The notes under the pieces are model-generated. The model had not been told where the DNA came from. It worked only from the letters and a program-made list of their open reading frames with translations, and made no database searches. The translations under genes were made by a program, and so were the position numbers. A DNA stretch of 64,000 bases. It comes from Proteus penneri (lineage in GTDB: Bacteria; Pseudomonadota; Gammaproteobacteria; Enterobacterales; Enterobacteriaceae). The stretch's first letter is position 1, and every line of letters begins with the position of its first letter. This document shows, piece by piece, positions 28,139-37,940 of this stretch. The stretch lies in the NCBI RefSeq assembly GCF_003144535.1, contig NZ_PHFJ01000005.1, positions 126,001 to 190,000 of the forward strand, in the 5' to 3' direction.

Positions 28139-29410
28139 TTATTCACCTGAAGCCTGATTTTCTGGCTGACTATAAATAACCAGCGGCTCAGATTTTCCAT
28201 TAATAACGCCTTCATCAATGACCACTTTTTCTGCATTTTCAAATGAAGGAAGGTCATACATCGTATCAAGTAATGCAGCTTCAACAATCGAACGTAAACC
28301 ACGAGCACCCGTTTTACGTACCATGGCTTTTTTCGCTATTGCAGTCAGCGCTTCCTTACGGAATTCTAAATCCACACCTTCTAATTTAAATAATGCCTGA
28401 TATTGCTTAGTCAATGCATTCTTAGGTTCTTGTAAGATCTGGATTAACGCTTCTTCGTTTAATTCGCCTAGCGTTGCAACAACAGGTAAACGACCAATAA
28501 ATTCAGGGATAAGACCAAATTTAATCAGATCTTCTGGCTCAACTTGGGCTAATAATTCACCTTCACTGGCTTTCTCTTTTTGGCTTTTAACTTCTGCGCC
28601 AAAACCGATACCTGAGTGTGTATTTAAACGCTGTGCAACAACTTTATCGAGTCCTGCAAATGCACCACCACAAATAAAGAGGATTTTAGAAGTATCAACT
28701 TGTAAAAATTCTTGTTGTGGGTGCTTACGTCCGCCTTGAGGAGGAACAGAAGCGACAGTGCCTTCAACTAATTTTAATAATGCTTGCTGTACACCTTCAC
28801 CAGACACATCACGGGTGATTGATGGGTTTTCAGATTTACGGGTGATCTTGTCAATTTCATCAATATACACAATACCACGTTGTGCTTTTTGCACATCGTA
28901 ATCGCATTTTTGTAGCAGTTTTTGAATGATGTTTTCAACATCTTCACCCACATAGCCCGCTTCTGTCAGCGTTGTGGCATCTGCCATAGTAAAAGGAACA
29001 TCAAGGTAGCGTGCTAATGTTTCTGCTAGTAACGTTTTACCGCTACCAGTAGGACCAATCAGCAAAATATTACTTTTTCCTAGCTCAACACCATTGGCTT
29101 TATCGCCATTACGCAGACGTTTATAGTGATTATAAACGGCAACAGCCAAAACTTTTTTAGCCAATTCCTGACCGATAACATAGTCATCAAGGTGCTTACG
29201 GATTTCATGCGGCGTTGGCAATTCACTGCGTTCATGATGAGGTGCCAGTTCTTTTATTTCTTCACGAATGATATCAACACATAGATCGACACATTCATCA
29301 CAGATATAAACCGACGGACCAGCGATCAATTTTTTTACTTCATGCTGGCTTTTACCGCAGAAAGAGCAATACAGAAGCTTCCCAGAGCTATCTTTGCGCT
29401 TATCTGTCAT
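28139..29410 (-). CDS. clpX: ClpXP protease ATP-binding subunit ClpX
   Basis: AAA+ unfoldase that feeds substrates to ClpP or remodels them alone. The 423-residue product (E. coli 424) has the N-terminal zinc-binding domain (C15, C18, C37, C40), Walker A GPTGSGKT near residue 120 and Walker B YIDEIDK. The pore-loop region contains AGYVGEDVE, and a C-terminal small AAA domain follows. It lies about 140 bases after clpP on the same strand and ends in an intrinsic terminator. Confidence 0.98.
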   Translation of the reverse strand: MTDKRKDSSGKLLYCSFCGKSQHEVKKLIAGPSVYICDECVDLCVDIIREEIKELAPHHERSELPTPHEIRKHLDDYVIGQELAKKVLAVAVYNHYKRLRNGDKANGVELGKSNILLIGPTGSGKTLLAETLARYLDVPFTMADATTLTEAGYVGEDVENIIQKLLQKCDYDVQKAQRGIVYIDEIDKITRKSENPSITRDVSGEGVQQALLKLVEGTVASVPPQGGRKHPQQEFLQVDTSKILFICGGAFAGLDKVVAQRLNTHSGIGFGAEVKSQKEKASEGELLAQVEPEDLIKFGLIPEFIGRLPVVATLGELNEEALIQILQEPKNALTKQYQALFKLEGVDLEFRKEALTAIAKKAMVRKTGARGLRSIVEAALLDTMYDLPSFENAEKVVIDEGVINGKSEPLVIYSQPENQASGE

Positions 29411-29550
29411 CAGTCAACCTCACTTAGTTATTCTTCTTATTATTTATAAGAAGAAAGTCTTTTTTACATAAATATTGATAGCCGTTTCCTTTGCATTATT
29501 GACTAACAAAGAAAACGTATTAATTCAGTTGCTATTACAACGTATAATAA

Positions 29551-30174
29551 TTAGCTACGTTGAGTATAGACTTTATCCACTAATCCATATTCTAACGCTT
29601 CGTTAGCGGATAAGAAACGATCACGCTCAGTGTCTCTTTCTATTTCTTCAATAGATTTACCTGTATGTTGAGCCATTAGCTCATTCATACGGGATTTTAC
29701 TTTCAAAATTTCTTGAGCATGAATTTGAATATCTGTTGCTTGCCCCTGGTAACCACCTAATGGTTGGTGGATCATCACACGGGAGTTAGGTAAGCAAATA
29801 CGTTTACCTTTCGCACCAGCAGATAATAAGAAAGCGCCCATTGAACACGCTTGCCCCATACAAATGGTACTAACATCTGCTTTGATATACTGCATGGTGT
29901 CATAAATAGACATACCCGCAGTAATTACACCACCTGGTGAGTTGATATACAGGTTGATGTCTTTCTCTGGATTTTCTGCTTCTAAAAATAGCATTTGAGC
30001 AACGATAAGATTAGCCATGTGATCTTCAACTTGGCCAGTCAGGAAAATAATACGTTCTTTCAATAAACGTGAGTAAATGTCGTAAGAACGCTCTCCTCGC
30101 GAAGTTTGCTCTATAACCATCGGCACCAGAGCCATATTAGGTGCGAATTGTTCCTGTGTGTCGTTAAATGACAT
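29551..30174 (-). CDS. clpP: ClpP protease subunit
   Basis: Tetradecameric serine peptidase working with ClpX and ClpA. The 207-residue precursor equals the E. coli length, with a 14-residue propeptide ([14 protein letters not shown]) before mature ALVPMV. The catalytic triad Ser-111 (QACSMGAF), His-136 (VMIHQPLGG) and Asp-185 (DTERDRF) is intact. It lies downstream of tig, which has its own terminator, and upstream of clpX. A CTTGAA hexamer near 30275 on the minus strand could mark a heat-shock promoter, but the -10 part is poor. Confidence 0.98.
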   Translation of the reverse strand: MSFNDTQEQFAPNMALVPMVIEQTSRGERSYDIYSRLLKERIIFLTGQVEDHMANLIVAQMLFLEAENPEKDINLYINSPGGVITAGMSIYDTMQYIKADVSTICMGQACSMGAFLLSAGAKGKRICLPNSRVMIHQPLGGYQGQATDIQIHAQEILKVKSRMNELMAQHTGKSIEEIERDTERDRFLSANEALEYGLVDKVYTQRS

Positions 30175-30374
30175 GTCTGTCTCCTATTGCATTCTTATTG
30201 GTGCCAATGACAACAATTTTACTTGAGATAATTGATCGTGACCATTTCTAATGATCTAATCTCTCACAAGACATTCAAGGCGCCTCGCGAGGAGTAATAA
30301 AGAGAATATAGAATTATCTGGAGATAATCGCTCAGATTTCAAGGCTAATTTTGATAAATATATACAAACTGAAA

Positions 30375-30402
30375 AAAACCCGTGGTAAAAACCACGGGTT
30401 TT
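30375..30402 (-). terminator. Intrinsic terminator of tig
   Basis: Perfect 12-base stem AAAACCCGTGGT / ACCACGGGTTTT with an AAAA loop and T-runs on both strands, 28 bases after the tig stop. Confidence 0.93.
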
Positions 30403-30430
30403 TGCTTAAAACCGATATCGCGGTTAAGAA

Positions 30431-31735
30431 TTAACCCATTTGAACTTCGTTCATTAGTTCAGTGAAGTTAGTTTCTTTTTCAGTTACTTTAGCATTTGCT
30501 AAGATTTTTTCTACCGCTTGCTCTTCTAACGCAAGATTACGAATGTTGTTCATCAATTGTTCGTTCTTATTATAGAACTCAACAACTTCTGATGGATCTT
30601 CGTAAGCTGAAGCCATTTCATCGATCAGTGCATTCACACGATCGTCTTCTGCTTTCAGTTCATTACTATTGATCACTTCACCTAACAGTAATCCAACGAT
30701 TACACGACGTTTAGCTTGTTCTTCGAACAGTTCACGTGGTAATTGTAGAGCTTGTTTCTCATCGCCACCAAAACGTTGAGCAGCTTGACGTTGCAGAACT
30801 TCAATTTCGCTGTTTACAGCAGCTGCAGGTACGTCAACTTCGTTTGCTTTAACTAAGCCATCAATAACTTGTGTTTTAACACGAGTACGGATTGCATTTT
30901 TCAGTTCACGTTCCATATTTTTACGTACTTCAGCACGTAAACCATCAACAGAACCATCTGCAATACCAAAACGCTTGATGAACTCTTCAGTTAATTCTGG
31001 CAGTTCACGCTCTTCAACTTTTTTCAGGTTGATAGCGAATTGTGCTTTTTTACCTTTCAGGTTTTCAGCGTGGTAATCTTCTGGGAAAGTCACATCAATT
31101 GTGAATTCTTCTCCAGCTTTATGACCGATAACGCCTTCTTCGAAACCTGGGATCATACGACCTTGACCCATTGCCAGTACGAAATCTTCAGCTTTTCCGC
31201 CTTCAAATTCTTCACCGTCAATAGAACCGTTGAAATCAACAGTTACGCGATCTTCTGCTGCGACTACGCCGTCTTTGTCTTTCCACTCTGCTTGTTGCTT
31301 ACGCAGTGTTTCTAACATGTTATCAACGTCTTCGTCTTTAACAGTAACAACGGGTTTTACAACTTCAATGCTTTCCAGATCTTTCAGTTCGATTTCTGGG
31401 AAAACTTCGAATTCTACAGAGTAAACAAAGTCTTCACCTTCTTTGTATTGCTCTGGTTTGTATTCAGGTGCGCCAACTGGGTTTACTTTGTTTTCGATGA
31501 TAGCGTTAATGAAATTACGCGACATTAAATCACCAAGAACATCATTCAGTACAGACATACCATAACGCTGTTTAACCATAGACATTGGAACGTGACCTTT
31601 ACGGAAACCATCAATGCGAACAGTTTTAGCAGCTTTTTTCAGTTCACTGTCTACAGCAGTTTGGATATCAGCGGCTGGTACGGTGATTGTGACACGACGC
31701 CCTAGGCCTTGAGTCGTTTCAACAGAAACTTGCAT
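30431..31735 (-). CDS. tig: Trigger factor
   Basis: Ribosome-associated chaperone and prolyl isomerase. The 434-residue product (E. coli 432) has the N-terminal ribosome-binding segment with the signature GFRKGHVP near residue 44, which contacts L23. An FKBP-type PPIase domain (about 160-245, around [23 protein letters not shown]) and a helical C-terminal chaperone body follow. Upstream of bolA and downstream of clpP as in E. coli but reversed in the window. Its leader contains an imperfect inverted repeat at 31776-31822. Confidence 0.98.
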   Translation of the reverse strand: MQVSVETTQGLGRRVTITVPAADIQTAVDSELKKAAKTVRIDGFRKGHVPMSMVKQRYGMSVLNDVLGDLMSRNFINAIIENKVNPVGAPEYKPEQYKEGEDFVYSVEFEVFPEIELKDLESIEVVKPVVTVKDEDVDNMLETLRKQQAEWKDKDGVVAAEDRVTVDFNGSIDGEEFEGGKAEDFVLAMGQGRMIPGFEEGVIGHKAGEEFTIDVTFPEDYHAENLKGKKAQFAINLKKVEERELPELTEEFIKRFGIADGSVDGLRAEVRKNMERELKNAIRTRVKTQVIDGLVKANEVDVPAAAVNSEIEVLQRQAAQRFGGDEKQALQLPRELFEEQAKRRVIVGLLLGEVINSNELKAEDDRVNALIDEMASAYEDPSEVVEFYNKNEQLMNNIRNLALEEQAVEKILANAKVTEKETNFTELMNEVQMG

Positions 31736-32056
31736 CTTGTTACCTCAAAATAAGTTTTAGTGCTCGGTCTACTTTAAAGGAAACTAACATGATATTGACA
31801 TGTTTAGGTTTATTTTCCTTTCAGAACCGGGGCCGCCACATTTAAAAAAACGAGGATCCCTGATATCAGAAGCATCCCGAAACCTTACTGAAAATTAGAC
31901 GCGACATTATAACGATCTAGAGGGGTTGAGTCGAGAAAGAGCCGTTTTATTCCTCAATTTTTTCATAAAATCGAGCAACTCCACCCTTTTTTCCTCTATA
32001 AAGAACAAAAAATACGCATCTTAGGATCTATTTACTCACGATTAACGATAAGGTTG
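31736..32056. other. Intergenic region between bolA and tig
   Basis: A 321-base gap on the minus-strand path from bolA to tig. It holds an imperfect inverted repeat (31776-31822, outer arms AAAGGAAA / TTTCCTTT, inner arms ACATG / CATGT) in the tig leader. A short palindrome CTGATATCAG near 31862 is also present. No gene and no clear bolA terminator were found. The tig promoter presumably lies between 31830 and 32000. Confidence 0.5.
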
Positions 32057-32371
32057 TTAATCTTCTTGGCTTCCGCCACGACACCCAGGAGAGCGTAATG
32101 CTTTATCCTGCTGTTCATTCCATTCACTCAAAGTAAAAGTGTGTAATGCTAATGCATGAACACCATTTTCCATTTCATGAGCTAATGTTTGGTACACATC
32201 ACGATGGCGTGTAACACTACGTTTCTCATTAAAATCATCACTAACGATAATGACTTTAAAGTGACTTTCAGAGCCTTCGGGCACATTATGGCGATGGCTT
32301 TCGTTTATTACTTGTAAAAAATGCGGTGAAAAGCGCGAAATCAGCTTATTCTCAATATCATCACGGATCAT
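32057..32371 (-). CDS. bolA: BolA family protein
   Basis: Stress and stationary-phase morphogene product that in E. coli affects cell shape and partners with the monothiol glutaredoxin GrxD in Fe-S biology. The 104-residue product (E. coli 105) starts MIRDDIENKLISRFSP. It has the family core DESHRHNVPEGSESHFKVIIVSDDF and the conserved VHALALHTFTLSEW with the partner histidine. AGGGG precedes the ATG. It is divergent from yajG across 340 bases. Confidence 0.95.
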   Translation of the reverse strand: MIRDDIENKLISRFSPHFLQVINESHRHNVPEGSESHFKVIIVSDDFNEKRSVTRHRDVYQTLAHEMENGVHALALHTFTLSEWNEQQDKALRSPGCRGGSQED

Positions 32372-32711
32372 CTCTGCCCCTAATACTCTAGCCTTTATAC
32401 CATGGTGAACAAAAAATAAGTCAACCAGCCTATATTGATTTAGTCTTTATCAATACAAAATGATGAGCTTATTCTTTTTAATTTTGCTGATGATAATCGC
32501 TTATTTTTCATCTTGAGTAAAACCATTGACCAAATATTGGCAAATACATGAGTAAAAATGAGAGTAATTTGAAATAAAATCAATTGATAAAATCAGATAA
32601 TTTCGTTCTTTAAGGGGATATTAGCAACCTATTAGCAGTGGTATGATAGGCTAAAGTTTGAAGCCTATTCTACTTATTAACACAACAGACTTATTTAACC
32701 GAGATTACCTC
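32372..32711. other. Divergent control region bolA / yajG
   Basis: 340 AT-rich bases between divergent genes; promoters for both must lie here. A possible plus-strand frame extension of yajG (from 32658) falls at its right end but precedes the lipoprotein start. I see no recognisable operator or structured RNA. Confidence 0.5.
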
Positions 32712-33290
32712 ATGATTAAAAATTTACTCTGTGCTGTTTTTGCATTAACACTACTTTCAGGTTGTGCAACTCCAAGTAACAAATTATCCATTGAGCCAGT
32801 GATGTCAGTTCCTGCGGCCGACCCTACAATGCGCCCTATTTCACTGAATATTTCAAGCCAAGACAAACGCGCATCAAAAAACCTAGCGGAAATCAACCGT
32901 AACGGTAAATTAGAAGCCCTTGTTCCAACTCGTGACATTGCATTTTTAATGCAAGAAGTTCTGCAAAAGCAAATGACAGCTCGTGGTTTTATGATAGGTT
33001 CTCCTGCTTCTGCTGATGTAATTATTGTTATCAATAAACTCAATGCAGATGTTGGCGAAGGTAGTATTCGTCATAATATCAGTGCAAAAGCGGATATTTC
33101 AGTTATCGTTACCCTACCAAATGGCAGCTCTAATACCAAAACATTCCGTACTAGCTACAATGTCCAAGGCCCATTTGGCGCAACTAATGAGAAAATTGCC
33201 GCCGCGATTAATAATGTCTTAAGTGAGCTCGTTAGCGATATGGCAAAAGACGCTTCAGTCAGTCAATTTATCAAATCTAACGCCCGTTAA
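32712..33290 (+). CDS. yajG: YajG family lipoprotein
   Basis: A 192-residue lipoprotein of unknown function, matching E. coli YajG in length and context. The signal MIKNLLCAVFALTLLSGC ends in a lipobox with Cys-18; the following residues ATPS give no inner-membrane retention Asp at +2. The frame is open to 32658, but the signal peptide fixes the start at 32712. ampG follows 55 bases later on the same strand, a pairing conserved in E. coli, where yajG-ampG form an operon. Confidence 0.9.
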   Translation: MIKNLLCAVFALTLLSGCATPSNKLSIEPVMSVPAADPTMRPISLNISSQDKRASKNLAEINRNGKLEALVPTRDIAFLMQEVLQKQMTARGFMIGSPASADVIIVINKLNADVGEGSIRHNISAKADISVIVTLPNGSSNTKTFRTSYNVQGPFGATNEKIAAAINNVLSELVSDMAKDASVSQFIKSNAR

Positions 33291-33345
33291 TTTATTAGAA
33301 TAAACGACCTGTTATCTTAAACAGGTCGTCGAAAGGAATTCTTGC

Positions 33346-34866
33346 ATGGTTCAGCCTGCCTTCAAACAAACCACTTGGTACAAATCATTTATTTTACTGT
33401 TACTTGGCTTTACTTCTGGATTACCACTTGCATTAACCGCGGGTACATTACAAGCATGGATGACAGTAGAAAACATTGATTTAAAAACCATTGGTTTCTT
33501 CTCATTGGTGGGACAAGCCTATGTTTTTAAATTCCTCTGGTCACCCTTTATGGATCGCTATACCCCCTCTTTTCTTGGTCGACGCCGAGGATGGATGTTA
33601 CTCACTCAAATAGGGTTAGTACTTGGTATTGCAGGAATGGGATTTTTAAATCCTAATGATCATTTATGGTGGCTAGCCTCTCTAGCTGTCATTGTTGCTT
33701 TTTGTTCTGCTTCACAAGATATTGTTTTTGACGCCTATAAAACAGATATATTAAAAGCAGATGAGCGTGGTACAGGTGCTGCAGTTTCTGTCCTAGGTTA
33801 TCGCATAGCCATGCTTGTTTCTGGAGGAATGGCACTTTGGTTAGCTGATAAGTATATTGGTTGGCAAAATATGTACTGGTTAATGGCTGCCTTAATGGGA
33901 ATTGGTATTATTGCCACACTACTTGCCCAAGAGCCAGAAACCACCGTAAAACCACCGCGTACACTCTATGAAGCCGTTATTGAACCTTTATATGAATTCT
34001 TTTCTCGTAATAATGCTTGGCTAATTTTACTGCTTATTGTGCTGTATAAAATGGGAGATGCTTTTGCCTTAAGTTTAAGTACCACTTTTCTTATTCGCGG
34101 TGCGGGGTTCGATGCAGGTGAAGTAGGATTAGTGAATAAAACACTTGGGCTTGCAGCCACTATTATTGGGGCATTGCTAGGTGGTTTATTAATGCGCCGT
34201 TGGAGTTTATTTAAAGCACTGATGATTTTTGGTATTTTGCAAGGTGGCTCAAATATCGGGTATTGGTATTTAGCTATTTCTGAACAAAGTATTTATAGCA
34301 TGGGTGCGGTAGTTGCTTTTGAAAATATCTGTGGAGGAATGGGAACAGCCGCATTCGTCGCCCTCTTAATGACACTTTGTCATCTCTCCTTTTCAGCAAC
34401 ACAATTTGCGTTGCTCTCGGCTCTCTCTGCAATTGGTCGTGTTTATGTTGGCCCGGTTGCAGGCTGGTATGTTGAAAGTCATGGTTGGGAAGCATTTTAT
34501 CTTTTTTCTATCGTTGCTTCTGTACCTGGCCTTATTTTGCTGTTGGTTTCGAAAAACACACTTATTTATACGCAAAAAACGGGGGAATTCCTTAGAAGAA
34601 CCTTGTTTATTAAACAGTACCGTTTTGCTATTTATGGCTTGATGCTAACGACTCTTTTCTTTATTTGTAGTTTAATTCTTGTTGTTACAAATTCACTACC
34701 AACATTAGAAATATTCCAATCTGTCGATTTTATTCAAAAAATAGATACTGATAGATTAAGTTCTTGGGCTTCAACACTCTTTTTATATGGTGTTATTATT
34801 GGTGCGATAAGCCTTATCTTTGGCACAATCCTAGATTATTTAGCCCTTAAGAAAACAACACATTAG
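33346..34866 (+). CDS. ampG: Muropeptide permease AmpG
   Basis: Inner-membrane major-facilitator transporter that imports GlcNAc-anhydro-muropeptides for cell-wall recycling and, where present, for AmpC beta-lactamase induction. The 506-residue product (E. coli 491) is strongly hydrophobic with about 14 membrane segments. It has the typical LLLLGFTSGLPLALTAGTLQ start, the SPFMDRYTP cytoplasmic loop and SASQDIVFDAYKTDIL. A strong terminator follows at 34897-34924. The extra length is in the C-terminal loops. Confidence 0.95.
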   Translation: MVQPAFKQTTWYKSFILLLLGFTSGLPLALTAGTLQAWMTVENIDLKTIGFFSLVGQAYVFKFLWSPFMDRYTPSFLGRRRGWMLLTQIGLVLGIAGMGFLNPNDHLWWLASLAVIVAFCSASQDIVFDAYKTDILKADERGTGAAVSVLGYRIAMLVSGGMALWLADKYIGWQNMYWLMAALMGIGIIATLLAQEPETTVKPPRTLYEAVIEPLYEFFSRNNAWLILLLIVLYKMGDAFALSLSTTFLIRGAGFDAGEVGLVNKTLGLAATIIGALLGGLLMRRWSLFKALMIFGILQGGSNIGYWYLAISEQSIYSMGAVVAFENICGGMGTAAFVALLMTLCHLSFSATQFALLSALSAIGRVYVGPVAGWYVESHGWEAFYLFSIVASVPGLILLLVSKNTLIYTQKTGEFLRRTLFIKQYRFAIYGLMLTTLFFICSLILVVTNSLPTLEIFQSVDFIQKIDTDRLSSWASTLFLYGVIIGAISLIFGTILDYLALKKTTH

Positions 34867-34896
34867 TTTTATTACTTTCTCAAGATATGAACTATA

Positions 34897-34924
34897 AAAA
34901 AGGACAGGTTAAACTGTCCTTTTT
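34897..34924. terminator. Bidirectional terminator between ampG and dbpA
   Basis: Perfect stem AAAAAGGACAG / CTGTCCTTTTT with a 6-base loop and T-runs on both strands between convergent genes. Confidence 0.92.
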
Positions 34925-34950
34925 GTATTCTTATGTTCTGAGTAAAAAAT

Positions 34951-36324
34951 TTATCTAAATAATCTTACTTTTACTGATTTACCTTTGATTTTACCTTGTT
35001 GCAGCTGTTTCCAGACTTGTTTTGCAATAGATTGTTTTACAGCAACATAAGCATGTGTTGGGTTAATCATAATTTTACCAATATCGGTACCATTGAACCC
35101 CATATCACCCGTTAATGCCCCTAAAATATCACCAGGGCGCATTTTGGCCTTTTTACCACCATCAATACATAATGTTGCCATCGTTGCTTCAAGTGGCGTA
35201 ATTTGTAGGCCTGTAGGAATAGGCAACCAATTTATCTTCATATGAAGCATTTCTTCTAAAGCATTGGCACGTTGAATTTCTTCTGGTGCGCAAAAACTGA
35301 TTGCTAATCCACTCTCACCCGCTCTGGCTGTACGCCCAATACGGTGAACGTGTACTTCAGGATCCCATGATAATTCGTAATTGATCACCATTTCTAACGC
35401 TTTAATGTCAAGCCCGCGAGCTGCAACATCTGTTGCGACTAATACACGACAACTCCCATTAGCAAAGCGAATAAGCGTTTGATCACGCTCTCTTTGTTCC
35501 ATATCGCCATGTAAAGCAAGCACACTTTGATTGCTTTCTGTCAGTGTTTCATACACATCTTGGCAATCTCGCTTTGTGTTACAAAACACGACGCAAGAAG
35601 CTGGTTGCTCACGACTTAACAGTTTTTGCAGCAATCCTATTTTTCCATGACGAGATATTTCATAAAACTGCTGTTCAACAGCCGGAAGTTCATCAACAGA
35701 ATTGATTTCAATAGTGATTGGGTTTTGCTGGATCTTACGACTAATTGTTGCGATCTCATTTGGCCAAGTTGCAGAAAAAAGCAATGTTTGGCGTGCCGTT
35801 GGCATACGAGAAATAATATCGTTGATATCATCAAAAAATCCCATATCCAACATTCTGTCTGCTTCATCCAACACCAATGTTTTCACATCATCTAAAGTGA
35901 CAGTCTCTTTCTTTAGGTGATCAAGCAATCTGCCCGGTGTTGCAACAATAATATGTGCAGCATGTATTAATGAATCACGCTGGATACTAAATGGAACTCC
36001 GCCACACAGCGTTAATACTTTGATATTTGGAAGATAACGAGCAAGACGACGTAATTCATTTGCAACTTGATCAGCAAGTTCTCGCGTTGGACATAAAATA
36101 AGTGATTGAGTATTAAACTGTTTTGCATCAATGTGTTGCAAAAGCCCCAAACCAAAAGCAGCCGTTTTACCGCTACCTGTTTTTGCCTGAGCGCGAACGT
36201 CCTTTCCTTCAAGAATAGCGGGCAAAGCAGCTTCTTGAACCGGAGTCATAGTGAGATAACCCAATTCATTAAGGTTAGCGAGTTGTTCAGCAGGAAGTGC
36301 GTTAAGTTCAGCAAATGAGGTCAC
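34951..36324 (-). CDS. dbpA: ATP-dependent RNA helicase DbpA
   Basis: DEAD-box helicase that acts in 50S subunit assembly and recognises 23S rRNA hairpin 92. The 457-residue product equals E. coli DbpA. It has the Q motif, Walker A AKTGSGKT near residue 46, the DEAD motif in VLDEADRMLDMGF, SAT, HRIGRTARAG and a C-terminal RNA-binding domain (about residues 380-457) specific to DbpA. In E. coli dbpA lies elsewhere; here it sits between ampG and cyoA together with the tsx-like gene. Confidence 0.95.
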   Translation of the reverse strand: MTSFAELNALPAEQLANLNELGYLTMTPVQEAALPAILEGKDVRAQAKTGSGKTAAFGLGLLQHIDAKQFNTQSLILCPTRELADQVANELRRLARYLPNIKVLTLCGGVPFSIQRDSLIHAAHIIVATPGRLLDHLKKETVTLDDVKTLVLDEADRMLDMGFFDDINDIISRMPTARQTLLFSATWPNEIATISRKIQQNPITIEINSVDELPAVEQQFYEISRHGKIGLLQKLLSREQPASCVVFCNTKRDCQDVYETLTESNQSVLALHGDMEQRERDQTLIRFANGSCRVLVATDVAARGLDIKALEMVINYELSWDPEVHVHRIGRTARAGESGLAISFCAPEEIQRANALEEMLHMKINWLPIPTGLQITPLEATMATLCIDGGKKAKMRPGDILGALTGDMGFNGTDIGKIMINPTHAYVAVKQSIAKQVWKQLQQGKIKGKSVKVRLFR

Positions 36325-36683
36325 AATGAAAATTCCAAGTAAGATAAAAACGAATATTGGCTAATGATACTATCCCTTGATTCCTGTGTCGTGAGGTATT
36401 TTTACGCGATTGTTACCACATATTTTTCTTTCTTCTTCCGCTTTCTTTTTTTGCCCAAAAACAGTGATTAAGCGCTTAATCCATTCAAAGCATCTCAAAT
36501 AATAAAAATAAACTAAACAATACTAAAATTCTCATTTTTAATTATCAATTTAATATTCTAGAAATAGATCTTATTTTCAACATCATAATCTGCAAATTAC
36601 AATTTTATAGGTTATAGTTTCAAAAAATATAAAAATATAAATTCACCGCAAAATTATTTCATTAAAATAAATTGAGATTATTC
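36325..36683. other. Divergent region dbpA / tsx-like gene with 16-base palindrome
   Basis: 359 bases, increasingly AT-rich toward the tsx-like start. It contains the perfect palindrome GATTAAGCGCTTAATC at 36466-36481, a likely protein-binding site. It is not the DeoR (TGTTAGAATTCTAACA) or CytR/CRP type known to regulate E. coli tsx. No other structure stands out. Confidence 0.55.
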
Positions 36684-37444
36684 ATGATAAAAAAAACATT
36701 TTTATTAACCATCGCAAGTACACTTTCTTTATCTGCTCAAGCTAGCTATTTAGGTGGCTTCGCTAATACCAGCATCAATTATCTTGATTGGACTACTCAT
36801 ACAACACACAAAACAGGGCAATCTTCTCATAAAGATGATTTTGCCTATCTAGAACTTGAAGGTGGTGCCAACTTTTCATGGGGTGAATTTTACGGTTTTT
36901 TTGATCTAGAAAATCCCTTTAATCCTCGAAAAACAGAACCAGGTGATAATCAACGTTATACTGTTAAAGCAACAAGTCGCATTTACTTAGGTGAAAGTGA
37001 TGTTAATTTATACGGACATATTTACGGTACATGGTCACTTCCCGGTAAAGAAAACAACGGCAACTTCCATGAAGTTAATACACTTTACGGCTTAGGCTAT
37101 AACACACAAATAGATAATTTATGGTTTAAACCATTTATTGCGCTTCATTATGTCGATCAAACTTACTATTCAGGAAATAATGGCTACGTTGTTGGCTGGG
37201 TTGCTGGATATGATTTTTCGATTAGCGCTCAAAAATTTAGCATTAGCAATTGGCATGAAATGGAATTTAACCGTCATGAGCGTTATGGCAATGGGGGAAA
37301 GATGGATTTAATGGCGCTTTAGCTTTTTGGTGGCATCCAACGACCTCTATTACTACGGGTATTCAATATCGTTATGCTTATAAAAAGTTAGGCGAAGATT
37401 TTTTGCAAGACGGCATTGTATATAGCCTGAAATATAATTTTTGA
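36684..37444 (+). pseudogene. Tsx/OmpK-like nucleoside channel gene, interrupted by a one-base frameshift
   Basis: Outer-membrane channel of the Tsx family. The first frame encodes 212 residues with signal peptide MIKKTFLLTIASTLSLSAQA, then family segments LGGFANTSINYLDW, EGGANFSWGEFYGFFDLENP and YVVGWVAGYDFS, and stops at TAG 37320. The C-terminal half-strands (GFNGALAFWWHPTTS, TGIQYRYAYKKLGEDFLQD, IVYSLKYNF) continue in the -1 frame to TGA 37442. The break is at a G5A3 run (37293-37300), where one missing A would restore about 253 residues. The heptamer G-GGA-AAG at the break also fits a -1 slippery site. It may be a true pseudogene, a sequencing error or a recoded gene. Confidence 0.75.
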
Positions 37445-37940
37445 TCGCTAATTGTTAATTTTTATTACAGCGAAAGCATTTTTATTCGCTGTAACCTCTT
37501 TTTACCACTTAATGAAAAGTTTTCTCATTGGATATAAATATTCATCAAATTACTAATTAACCATATTAAAAATTACACAAACATCAAATATGGATATTAA
37601 ACATTAATATAAAAAGGATTTCACCTATCAACTCTCCTCCGACCTCTAATCTGTTACTTTTTTAATCACAATACGTTTTCTTACACTTTTTATTGCATTT
37701 TTATTTGTAAAAATATGTATTTATTTTAAAAACATGGTACTTTATGAAATTATAGTTAATACGCAATAATTAAATTAACATTTATTTAATATTTTGATTA
37801 CTTGTGATCACATTAACACAAAAGACCAACCAACCACTTACTTACCATTACAATTGTTTACACTGTCGCAACCTTACCGTAAAATGTCCTTACTGATACT
37901 GATGAAACAACAATAGAACCTTTGTCATTTGGGTCGTTGG
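37445..37940. other. Control region upstream of cyoABCDE
   Basis: Nearly 500 AT-rich bases without a gene. The right part holds a good promoter at 37857-37885. A 10-base palindrome TGTGATCACA lies at 37803-37812, but it lacks the spacer of a CRP site. The E. coli cyo operon is repressed by ArcA and Fnr; I could not identify a convincing box for either by eye. Confidence 0.55.
37857..37885 (+). promoter_or_regulatory. Candidate sigma-70 promoter of cyoABCDE
   Basis: TTTACA (37857-37862), a 17-base spacer and TAAAAT (37880-37885), giving a leader of about 48 bases before cyoA. Confidence 0.65.

Noticed and set aside
37803-37812. TGTGATCACA upstream of cyoA as a CRP site
   Set aside because: The half-sites are fused without the required 6-base spacer.
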